Below, in pieces: positions 24,351 to 34,053 of a DNA stretch of 64,000 bases. The position numbers were made by a program, and so were the translations under genes. Each line of letters begins with the position of its first letter. The first letter of the stretch is position 1. Source of the DNA: Sclerotiophoma versabilis (taxonomy: Eukaryota; Ascomycota; Dothideomycetes; Pleosporales; Didymellaceae); assembly GCA_012274445.1 (NCBI GenBank), contig JAAROD010000033.1:558001-622000 (forward strand). Direction: 5' to 3'. The notes beneath the pieces are model-generated. The model worked only from the letters and a program-made list of their open reading frames with translations, made no database searches and was not told the origin of the DNA.

Positions 24351-24812
24351 TAAGCTAGTAAATAAGTTTAGGGTACCTAGTATTAAGTTAAGGTTAAGTT
24401 AGAGTTACACAGGCTATAGGTATAGGTTAGGTTAGAGTACCTCTAGCGTAGGTATAGGTTAGGTTGGAGTTACCTCTAGTGTAGGTAGAGGTTAGGTTTA
24501 GAATACCTAGGTAGGTAGTACTATAATAACTATCTATAATACTAAATTTAGAGAGTATATATATATATATCTTTACTTTATTTTTAACTAGCTAAATTCT
24601 AGTTATTCTAAGTAGGCCTTCTTAGCTGTGCAATAATTCTAAAATTAAAATATACTAACTAAGCTTACCTAGCCTATACCTACGCTAGAGGTATCCTAAC
24701 TTAACCTATACCTACTTAGTAGCTACTAGTATAGATAGAGGTTAAGGTAAAGTAGAGGTAGGTTATATAATCTACCTAACTCTAACCTAACCTCTACCTA
24801 TTTACTAGTCTA
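24351..24812 (-). mobile_element. hAT-type MITE copy 3 (RIPped, inverted)
   Basis: It starts TAAGCTAGTAAATAAGTTT and ends TTTACTAGTCTA, the reverse of copies 1 and 2. The 8-bp target duplication is ATTAGAAG (24343-24350) and GTTAGAAG (24813-24820), one G/A difference. Pogo P1 sequence resumes after it (AACTTAGCCT, as in the reverse complement of 29103-29112). Confidence 0.85.
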
Positions 24813-24946
24813 GTTAGAAGAACTTAGCCTTTTTAGTATATACTTTCTTTTTCTACTTCTTACTATTATTATATACTTTAAACTTCTTTAGAGTAGTTAT
24901 CTACTTACTCTTCTTAACTATAAAAGTATCTTCTACTTTAACTTAC
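24813..24946 (-). pseudogene. Pogo-type transposon P1, C-terminal transposase region
   Basis: It continues the reverse complement of P3 (about 29112 down to 28975) after the MITE, in the Lys-rich C-terminal part of the transposase. It breaks off where a RIPped Gypsy LTR begins at 24947. The rest of P1 was not found on the other side. Confidence 0.65.
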
Positions 24947-25428
24947 TATTATAATCTTAGAAGATAGTATATAGAGATAGTAACTTATTACTAATAGTAG
25001 GCCTAAAACTAGTAGAATACTAAGCCTTAGGTTATATAATATCTTATAAACTCTATATAGGCTCTAGACTAAAAGTATAAGATATAATAATATAATATTA
25101 TATTATATTCTTTAAATAATTATAAGGCCTTCTATAGAACTTAGTAGAAAACTATACTATACTATAAGATATTTTAAGTATATAGTTAGTAGAAATATAA
25201 CTTTTAAAGTTTATATTTAACTTAGTTAACTAAGTTTATCTTTAGAATCTTAACTTTACCTCTTAAGCTAGATAGTCTACTCTATACTACTTATTATTAC
25301 CTTTTATTATTATAGTATTTTACTAGGTAATAATCCTAACTCTTATAGACTTTTCTACACTAGTACTTATTTCTAAGAAATAATATAAATAGTACTTATA
25401 AGCTTTACTTAAAAGTATAACTTAAATA
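24947..25428 (+). repeat. Gypsy LTR, type 2, RIPped
   Basis: It is colinear with the type-2 LTR of G1 (38274-38774): TATTATAATCTTAGAAGATA against TGTTACGATCTCGGAGGATG at the start, then the blocks AGGCCTTCTATAG and AAGTATATAGTTAGTAG. It ends AACTTAAATA. No matching 5-bp flanks (CTTAC against CAATA), so one side was probably rearranged. Confidence 0.82.
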
Positions 25429-25539
25429 CAATAAATACTTCTAATATATTTTATAACTAAGTTATTAATATAAATAAGTTATTAGCTCTACTAACTTAAA
25501 TTATATCTTTTATTTTAATATATAATAGCTTTATACTAT

Positions 25540-27200
25540 ACTTCTTAAGTACCTTTAAATAAAGCTAATATTTAGCTTACTATTTATTCTATTAAAGCCT
25601 AGTAAATTAGGTTTAAAAGCTATACTACTATAGTTTATAATATCTCTTATATAATAATATATAACTAATATACTAGTAAGCCTATATAATATAATTACTT
25701 ACTAAACTTAAAGAAGCTTACTTAGCTAAAAGAGAAGGTAATTATAGGCTATATACTTAATCTTAATTAATATAGTTTTATACCTATATATATAGTAGTA
25801 TATAATATAGCTAATAAGCTACTAGCTATATATAGTATTAGTTATATTAGTATCTACTAGCTATTTAATATTATTAGCTAATTAGATAAGTATATAAATT
25901 ATAAAATTAAGTATATAATAGGTAAAAAGCCTTATATAAGAATTCTACCTTAATTAGTAGCTAGTTTAAGCTTATAGAGTAAATTAAAGTAAAGTAGAAG
26001 ATTAATAATAAAAATATCTATAACTTTAATAAGGCTAGCTTTATAATAGGTAAGATTATAACTTAGTTTATTATATTAGAGTTAGAGAAAAGAGGTAGGC
26101 TAAAGGCTGTTTAGCCTAGTAATTATAAGTAAGTAATAGTTATTACTATAATTAATACTACTAGCTAGAAAATTCTACTCTTTCTTATATTTACTAGCTA
26201 ATACTACTTATCTACTTAGTATAAAAAGGTAGAGATTCTATATAACTAGGTAATTATAGTTAGTAATAATAGCTAGGTAAATAATAAGCTTAGAGTTAAG
26301 TAGTAAAAGCACTTTAATACTAATATAAAGACTTATAGTATTAGTATATATTACTTACTTATTCTTACTAGCTATAAGAGCTACTACTTTCTTAAATTTT
26401 AAGAGCTTTATAAAGAGAATAATATCTTTATACTCTATATACTACTTTACTTATCTTACTTACTATAGCTACTTAATATAAGCTACTTCTTACTATTAAA
26501 GTATATATATAGCTATAAAATTAAGGCTCTTATTAACTACTATATTAACTATATTACTAAGCTTAAATTCCTACTAGCCTTTAAGGCAGCCTTTAATTAT
26601 ACCTTTATAATAGTAAATATCTACTTAGCCTTTTAAAGTATAGGTCTTATTTCTTACTAGCTAGATACTGTTTTATTAAAGCTAAATATATAGCTATATA
26701 CACCTTCTTTAGCTATACTACTAGAGGCTACCTAGTAGGCTTAAATACTAAGTAATATATATAAGCTTAAGGCTTAATTAATATTAATTTATAAGTGTAT
26801 AAGAAAGTATAAGAGCTTCTTACCTACCTTAATTATTAAAGCTATTAATTAGCTTAAGAAAGAAGCTAAAGTAATAATACTCTCTACTAAGCTTATATAT
26901 AATTAGATTACTAGCTTTAAAAAGTTAATAAGGTAGCTTTAGTATATAAATAGTATAAGAAAGTAACTCTAAAAGTAAGAAGTCTTAATAAAGAAAGCTA
27001 GAAAGAATATACTTACTTAGTATAAGGCTAATTAGTAATTTACCTATATAGAGCCTTAAAGTAGAAAGAAAGTAGGCCTTAGCTACTAGGCTCTTATATA
27101 CTATAGTAGGTATAAAGAGACTAGGTATAATATAAAAATATATAAAAAGAACTCTATAGATATTACTTAAACTAGTATATTAATATATATATACTATCTT
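25540..27200 (+). pseudogene. Pogo/Fot1-type transposase P2 (RIPped)
   Basis: A broken frame reads from an N-terminal helix-turn-helix region (near 25560-25700; ...LTQLEEEVI-like near 25708) through the first catalytic block at about 26008-26045, recognisable as TYNFDETGF with D/E changed to N/K. Next come NNSWVNNKL near 26259 and the block matching LEFLPAFKAAF near 26555. This is the DDE order of the pogo/Fot1 branch of Tc1/mariner. It is a different subfamily from P3. Termini were not located. Dead. Confidence 0.75.
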
Positions 27201-27300
27201 ATAATATAGTTAAGTTATATACTTAATAAGGTAATTAATATTAGTAAAGCTAATAACTTATTTATATTAACTATTTACTTATAAAATAAATTAAAGATAA

Positions 27301-27452
27301 TATTATAATCCTATATAAATAAAGTAGTATAGTAGTTAAGTAGCTAACTAGAGCTCTTATCTATAAGCTAGAGGCAGAGTTAGAGAAGATCTTTCTTTGT
27401 ATAATTATATAATATACTTATTAATAAGTATAATATATATTTTATTAGACTA
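27301..27452 (+). repeat. Gypsy LTR, type 1, RIPped: left part, split by P3
   Basis: It begins TATTATAATCCTATATAAAT, against TGTTACGATCCTGTGCGGAC in intact type-1 LTRs, and runs to GACTA just before the P3 insertion. The right part is 29319-29610. Confidence 0.82.
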
Positions 27453-29318
27453 ATATACCTTATAGGTAAGTAGTATATATAGATAAGAAGCGCGCTTTTA
27501 CTAAAACTACACTAAAACACTACTTCTCTACTAATACCTTAATAACAGCGCTAGCTAGACATGTTAAAAGAAGCTTAGATATAGCTTATAGTTTAAGCTC
27601 TTAGAATTAACTCTAAGCTCTTTATAAAATATACTATAGCTATCTATAATATCTCTAAAACTATACTATATAAATAATGCGCTAAATAACCTTTATATAC
27701 TAATACTATAGCTAACTTATAGAACCTAACTAATACTAAGAAGTAGGTAATTATTAAGTATATACTTAAGCTAGTTATATAAAGATTTTCCTCTTAGCTT
27801 ATAGCTATAGCTAATATAGCTAATTCTTTGCACGCTAAGTATAGTCTAGGCTATATTAGCCTAAACTAGCCTAGTATATTTATTAAGCACTAACTAGAGC
27901 TTATAATAAAGTTTAATTAAAAGTATAACTATAAGAGAGCTCTCTATAAGAATCTTAAGGTAATCTAGAGCTAGTTTAGCCTAGTAGCTAATATTAAAGC
28001 TAAGTATAGTATTTAGAATAATAATACCTATAACTTTAATAAGGCTAGCTTTATAATAGGCGTTATATTAATAGAAGTAGTTATTATAACTTTAGAGTAA
28101 TAAGAATAGCTAAAGGTAGTCTAGCTAGGTAATAGAGAGTAGATAATAGTTATATAGGGCGTTAATACTAAAAGTTAAGCTATTCTACTCTTTATTATCT
28201 TTAAGGTGTGCTACTACCTCTCTTTCTAGTATAAAGAAGAGGACCTGCTATAGAATTAGAAAATTAGAGTTTTTAATAATAGCTAAACTACTAATAAGCT
28301 TAGTCTAGACTAGCTAAAGAACTTTAATACGTATATAAAGAAGTATACTATTAGTACCTACTCTCTACTAGTTATTAATAGCTATAAAAGCTATAAATTA
28401 TATATATTCTAGTAATACTATAAGAATAATAAGATTATTACTACTTATATATCTTCTTACTTATTACACCTTCTACAGCCTCTTAATATAGGTTATTTTA
28501 CTTCTTTAAAGAAGGTATATAGGTACTAAGCTAAAAACCTTATCTATAACTAAATTAACTATATTATAAAGGTTAAGTTTCTACTATACTTTATAGCAGC
28601 CTTTAAGGCTTTATTTACCTCTAGTAATATCTAAGAAGAGTTTTAATAGGCTAGACTAGTTCTATTTAACCTAGAATAGGTTATATTAACTCTTAATATA
28701 AAGCTGCATACTCTATTACTATAACTCTCTATTAATAATATACTCTAGTAGTTATAAACCTCTAGTAATACTCTAGAACTTAGATTATAATTAATACTTA
28801 TAAAGATAAGAATTTATAGGTATATAGATAGCTTACCTACCTCTATAGTTAAGGTATTTAAGAAGGTTTTAAAGAGGGTAGTAATAATTATGCATAAGCT
28901 AGTGTTAGTATAATAGAAGATTACTAAGCTTTAAGTAGTAAATAAGGCTACTTTATACTAGAAATCATATAAGAAGAAGTAAATTAAAGTAGAAGAGACC
29001 TTTATAGTTAAAGAGAGCTAGTAGATAACTACTCTTAAGAAGTTTAGGGCGTGTAGTAATAGTAAGAAGTAGAAGAAGAAGGTACGCGCTAAAGAGGCTA
29101 AGTTCTTCTAATAATACTGTAGATAGTATAGAGAGACTAGGTATAACACGTAAATATATAAGAATAAAGTAGAAAAGGTCTCTAAGTAATATTAGAGGTT
29201 ATTCTACCTTATATAGTGTTAGAGTAGGTTGTTACAGGCTATAATAGAGTAGGTTTTAGTATAGTCTTAGTAAAAGCGCACTGCTTACCTATGTATACTA
29301 CTTACCTATAAGGTATAT
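27453..29318 (+). mobile_element. Pogo/Fot1-type DNA transposon P3, complete (1866 bp), RIPped
   Basis: The terminal inverted repeats start ATATACCTTATAGGTAAGTA and match over about 60 bp at the two ends. TA dinucleotides flank both sides (27451-27452, 29319-29320). It sits inside a Gypsy LTR whose two halves lie outside. TA target duplication and the transposase type fit Tc1/mariner, pogo branch. Confidence 0.88.
27900..29130 (+). pseudogene. P3 transposase, pogo/Fot1 DDE type (RIPped)
   Basis: The broken frame shows WFSLV.NIKAKYSI followed by TYNFNKASFIIGV (28010-28060; family YNFDETGF-x-x-G), then PGNREWITVIQGVN, then NNSWTTNKL.LDWLK. The second catalytic block is LLVINSYESY near 28366-28395 (family LILDGHESH, Asp now Asn), followed by HLLQPLN near 28465-28490. 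A Lys-rich C-terminus follows. Two of the catalytic acidic residues are changed, so it is inactive. Confidence 0.82.
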
Positions 29319-29610
29319 TATCTCTAGTTACTAATTAATAAGTAGTATCTTCTAGTAAGTATATAGTATATAGGAACACTACTCTTATAGTATTATATTT
29401 AACTTAGTTAATTAAGTTTATCTTTAGAATCTTAACTCTAACTCTTAAGCTAGATAGTCTACTCTATACTACTTATTATTACTCTCTATTATTATAGTAT
29501 TTTACTAGGTAATAACCTCTACTCTTATAGATCTTTCTATGCTAGCGTTTATTTCTAAGAACTAATATAAATAGTACTTATAAGCTTTACTTAAAAGTAT
29601 AACTTTAATA
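29319..29610 (+). repeat. Gypsy LTR, type 1, RIPped: right part, split by P3
   Basis: It continues the LTR from TCTCTAGTTACTAATTAATA, matching G0 29935 onward, through AAGTATATAG (29358) to the end AACTTTAATA at 29610. The flanks of the rejoined LTR (GATAA, GTAAC) do not match, so it is not a clean solo LTR. Confidence 0.8.
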
Positions 29611-29722
29611 GTAACTTAAGGAGTAAGGTCTCTAAGCCTAGTAACTAAGAAACTAGCTATATCCTTAGGTAACTACTTAGTAACTAGCAACTAGAAACTC
29701 TAGTAGAGAAAGAGGACCTAGG
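29611..29722. other. Unassigned 112-bp spacer
   Basis: Short degenerate repeats of AGTAACTA type; nothing recognised. It separates two type-1 LTR copies. Confidence 0.5.
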
Positions 29723-30221
29723 TGTTATAATCCTGTGCAGATAAAGTAGTATAGTAATTAAGTAGCTAACTACAGCCCTTACCTAGGAACTAGGGACAGA
29801 GTTAGAAAGGATCTCCCTTTATATAGTTATATAATATGCTTATTAATAAATATAATATATACAACTTGCTTATTAATAAGTATTATATATTATTACTTAT
29901 TAATAAGTAATACTATATATCTTATTAAACTAACTCTAGTTACTTATTAATAAGTATTATCTTCTAGTAAGTATATAGTTAGTAGGAATATAACTCTTAT
30001 AGTTTATATTTAACTTAGTTAATTAAGTTTATCTTTAGAATCTTAACCCTAACTCTTAAGCTAGATAGTCTACTCTATACTACTTATTATTACTCTCTAT
30101 TATTATAGTGTTTTACTAGGTAATAACCTCTACTCTTATAGACCTTTCTATACTAGTACTTATCTCTAAGAACTAATATAAATAGTGCTTATAAGCTTTA
30201 CTTAAAAATATAACTTTAATA
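29723..30221 (+). repeat. G0 5' LTR, type 1 (499 bp, RIPped)
   Basis: Same length as intact type-1 LTRs. The palindromic GCTCGTCAACGAGC units of intact copies appear as CTTATTAATAAG (several times between 29879 and 29979). Ends AACTTTAATA. Confidence 0.9.
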
Positions 30222-30239
30222 CTTTAAACACCCCTAAAG

Positions 30240-32354
30240 ATAAGTACTACTTTAGGAACCTATACTACCTTTAGTAGCTCTTGCACTTAATAATCTAATA
30301 ATAATATTAAGATAGAATAAGTACTAGCTATGCGCTCTAGAGTAGGTATTACTAAACCTAACCTCTATTATAGTAAATAACATAAGCTAGAGAACTAGCT
30401 TATATAGTAGGACCTCTTCTTTATATTTTAGAGAGAAGATATTACTAAAGAAAAATAAGTTACTCTTATTACTAGTTTTATACAAGACAAGGCTTTTACC
30501 TAGATTAAACTCTTTCTCTAATACTATTATACTAATAGAGACTTAACTGCAATTAATCTCTAGTTTAAGAACTTTAACCTGTTTAAAAAACAGATTTAAC
30601 CTATATTTAGAGTCTTAAATAAACTAGTAATTGCATATTATAATATCTAATATATTTATTAGAAACAATCTGCTGCTAACTACGCTGCTAACTTCTAATA
30701 GCTAGCTGTATTTACTAGATAGAATAATATAGCATTAATAACTATATTCTATTAGAGACTAAAGCCTAAGGTTAAGGAGGAACTTATATATACTACTATA
30801 AGTACTTATAACTTTAATAACTTAGTTAATAAAGCTATTAGTATTAATATTAAGCTTTATAAGCTTTAGTAGGAACTTAGAAATAATCTATAAATACGCA
30901 TTACGCCTATAGAATAACACCTACTACTACGCAACCTATAGCATAACAACCTTAGTTAAGAAAACTAAGAAAATAACTACTATTAGTTAAATACTAAATA
31001 CTGTGTATATAGTAGTACTAGTAGTAGTTACTATAGACTAGAGGCTATAGACCTGTCTAATATTAATAAAAGACTAGAACTATAATAGAATTAGAAAAAC
31101 AAGAGTAGTAATAGGAAGAATAAGTCTAGTATAACTTATTATAGATATAGTAAGTAAGGCTACTATGCTAAGAATTATTAATTAAAAAATAAAGTAGTTT
31201 AATAACTTAACATACTTACCTATAAGAATATAGATACTAGTAATAAATAGAAAGTTCTTACTAATAATATAGGCTGTCTTATAGAAGACTCTAAGACTAG
31301 ATCTAATAATAATTATATTATACTATTTAATAAGAATATATAGAATGTCTAAAGCTAAGCACCTATACTATACTAAGAGTTAGATAAATAGTAGAAGTAT
31401 CTATAGAACCTAATAGGATAACTATTAATATAGATAGAATAGATATATAAATAAAAACTAAAAGTATATAAGTATAAGTAGCCTACTATGTCTTAGTAAC
31501 TATGTAACACTACTAGATAAGAAGTAAATAGGAGTATTATCTATACCTCTAATACTAAAGAAAGTTAGTATAATATAGATATGCGCAAATTTAATAAGCG
31601 TATAGAAGTAGAATTAGTATATTAAGAATTCTAAGATAATAATACTACCTTTTAAGAGAACTGTAATTAGATTACTAAGAGCATTAATAAGAAACTATAA
31701 TAAATAGTACTCTAAACTTATGCAGGATAATAATAGGTTAACAACCTAAGTAAATCCTAATAGGACTAGTAAAAGTATAATTTTAATAAACTTAGTACTA
31801 GTAATTACGCTATATAATAGAAGCTTAAGTAATAAGTAAAAAATAACTAAAGTAGAAATAAACCTAACTTTAATAGAAAGCTAGCGTTACTTCTAAACTT
31901 ATAACTAGAGTATGCCTTAAACTATTAGATTCTAAATTATAGAAAGCTATTATAGATAGTACGTGTGTATAACGCCTGTTATATATATAAATTAGAAAAA
32001 CTAGAAAAGAAATAGTTTCTAACTCCTAGTACTATATACAGGAAATAATAGTATAATTATAAAAATAATATATGCAAAATATACCTCTAGAATAAATGTT
32101 CTAAGCTATACTTTCTAGGTATAGATAATTATTAGGCAATTATATATATATAATTAGTTATTAAAAGCTTCTACTATAATTTATATTAGTAGTATTACTT
32201 TAACCTAAACTATAAGCTGTATAGAGGTAGTAAGATTATCTATAGATTTAGTAATAAGAAGACTTTTTTAGGTAAGTGCTAAAAGAGTACTCTACTAAGC
32301 AATCTCTTAACACTATTAAGAACAGCTTACTTATTAGACTACCTATTAAGTTAA
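30240..32354 (+). pseudogene. G0 gag remnant (RIPped)
   Basis: The start codon has become ATA (30240-30242), followed by the same AGT ACT ACT codons as in G1. The frame contains many TAA/TAG. The zinc-knuckle region near 31130-31190 (TYYRYSK-type) and the Cys/His modules near 31960-32230 can be aligned with the intact Gag. Not functional. Confidence 0.85.
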
Positions 32355-32421
32355 ATAAAGTAGTATTATTAGCACTCTTAAACTTAGGAGTATAGGTAAA
32401 CTATATCTTCTAAATAGTAAT

Positions 32422-32648
32422 TATTATAGTAAAGGTTAATAATTACGTAATTATTAACAGTAACATAGGCAGATTAAAGAGATTAGATTAATAGATAAGG
32501 ATAATTAATTAGCCCTACTCTAATTAAGAACTAGTCTAGAAGTAAAACATGTATATAGTTATACTCTTTTACTATAGAAATAAAATAAAGAACTTAATTA
32601 ACTCTTTTACACCTAGATTAATCTTATCTAGTTATCTTAGCTCTAATA
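32422..32648 (+). repeat. Copia-D 5' LTR (227 bp)
   Basis: It is the reverse complement counterpart of 50087-50313 over the full 227 bp (start TATTATAGTAAAGGTTAATA, end AGCTCTAATA). It is followed by the tRNA-Met-type primer site GTTATAAGCCTAGC at 32649-32662. Confidence 0.9.
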
Positions 32649-33554
32649 GTTATAAGCCTAGCGTTATAAAAACTATATAGTAGATTTCCCTGCGTACTCT
32701 GCATAGCTAAGAAGCTAGATAGGATTAATTATATACTTTTAAATATAACTCTCCTTAATAGTTAGATAATAGAATCTAATTCCTAACTCTTAACTAGCTA
32801 GGTCCTACTTAAAAGCTAATTAGATTAGCTCTACTAGTTTGCTTAGCTTAAACTCTATGCAAGAGATAAGGTAGTATAGGATTAGATTAATCTAGATAGT
32901 AAAACAGTTATAGTAATTAATAAATAAGAGCTAGAGTATTTAACTCTCTTTCTAAAGCTAGTCTCTAGGAACCTCTTAGAAAATAGTAATAAAGATAAGC
33001 TAAGTGTTACTGCTAATTAAGAACAGTATATTCTTAGGATAGAGGCATATAAATTAGTAATTAGAGATTACTCTAAAGAAGTCTAAAAATATAAGGTTAC
33101 AACCTTAAAGTAGATAAGATTAGCTATAAAGCTTAGTAATATTTAAGATTAGATTAATAAAATGGTATTAGCTAATCTTATAGCTCTAGTATTAATAAAG
33201 ATACTTAATTCCTAAAAATTAACTCTGCAGGCTCTAATCTAAATCCTAAAGAATAATCTAGCACTAACTAATAGTAATACTATGTATCTAGTTAGGCAGT
33301 AATACTGTGCTTACCTTAAAAAAGCCTAATTAGGCTAAATCTTACTAGATAAGTAGTTTAATAAGTAGTAAGTACTCTATAGAAAAGCTTAGGCGTTTAA
33401 GATTACTAAGATTAAAGGATAACTTACTCTTACTAACTTTCTTAACGCAATTACTTCTAGGCTTACTCTAGAATAGTCTTACTTAACAAGGCAGTAAATA
33501 ATTATAGATATAGCTTTTAGTTGTTAATTAATAGATATAAATAATCTATCTAAG

Positions 33555-34053
33555 TGTTACGATCCTGTGCGGACGAAGCGGCACAGTGATTAAGTAGCCA
33601 ACCACAGCCCTCACCCATGAACCAGGGGCGGAGTCAGGAAGGATCTCCCTTTGTACGGTCACGTGACATGCTCGTCAACGAGCATGACACACGTGACTTG
33701 CTCGTCAACGAGCATCGTATGTTATCGCTCGTCAACGAGCAACGCTATGTATTTCATTGGACTGACCCTAGTCGCTCGTCAACGAGCATTACCCCATAGC
33801 AAGTATATAGTCAGTAGGAACACAACCCTTATGGTTCGTGTTCAACTTAGTCAATCAAGTTTGTCTTTGGAATCTCGACCCCAACTCTCGAGCTAGATAG
33901 TCTACTCTATACTACTCATTGTTACCCTCTATTGCCACGGTGTTTCACTAGGCAATAACCCCAACCCTTACGGACCTTCCTGTACCAGCGCTCATCCCTG
34001 AGAACCAATACGAATAGTGCTTACGAGCTTTGCTTGAAAGTACAACTTCAACA
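33555..34053 (+). mobile_element. Solo Gypsy LTR, type 1, un-RIPped
   Basis: A full 499-bp LTR, nearly identical to the G2 LTRs, flanked by a perfect 5-bp target duplication CTAAG (33550-33554 and 34054-34058). It marks an insertion lost by LTR-LTR recombination. Copia-D sequence continues on both sides. Short ORFs inside are not genes. Confidence 0.93.
33657..33788 (+). promoter_or_regulatory. Type-1 U3: four GCTCGTCAACGAGC inverted repeats and CACGTG boxes
   Basis: Perfect 6-bp arms around a 2-nt centre occur at 33669-33684, 33699-33714, 33726-33741 and 33773-33788. GTCACGTGAC is at 33657-33666 and CACGTGAC near 33690. They lie upstream of the TATA box (33802-33808) and are candidate binding sites for dimeric regulators. 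The same cluster is in both G2 LTRs. Confidence 0.7.

Larger units (their letters stand above)
29723..32421 (+). mobile_element. Gypsy G0, left half (RIPped): 5' LTR, gag, start of pol
   Basis: Colinear with G1/G2 from the LTR start to the protease region, with C-to-T and G-to-A changes throughout. It stops at GTAAT (32417-32421), where Copia-D is inserted. The remainder of G0 is 45807-50086 in reverse orientation, because the intervening DNA has been inverted. The slippery heptamer is preserved at 32264-32270. Confidence 0.88.

Noticed and set aside
33669..33788. Regularly recurring palindromic repeats, considered as a CRISPR array
   Set aside because: Only four units with unequal, non-unique spacers, inside a eukaryotic LTR and repeated in each LTR copy.
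33617..33896. ORFs of 60 and 81 codons in the type-1 LTRs (also at 51190-51469 and 57689-57968)
   Set aside because: They recur only because the LTR recurs, overlap each other and the TATA and dyad region, and show no protein motif.
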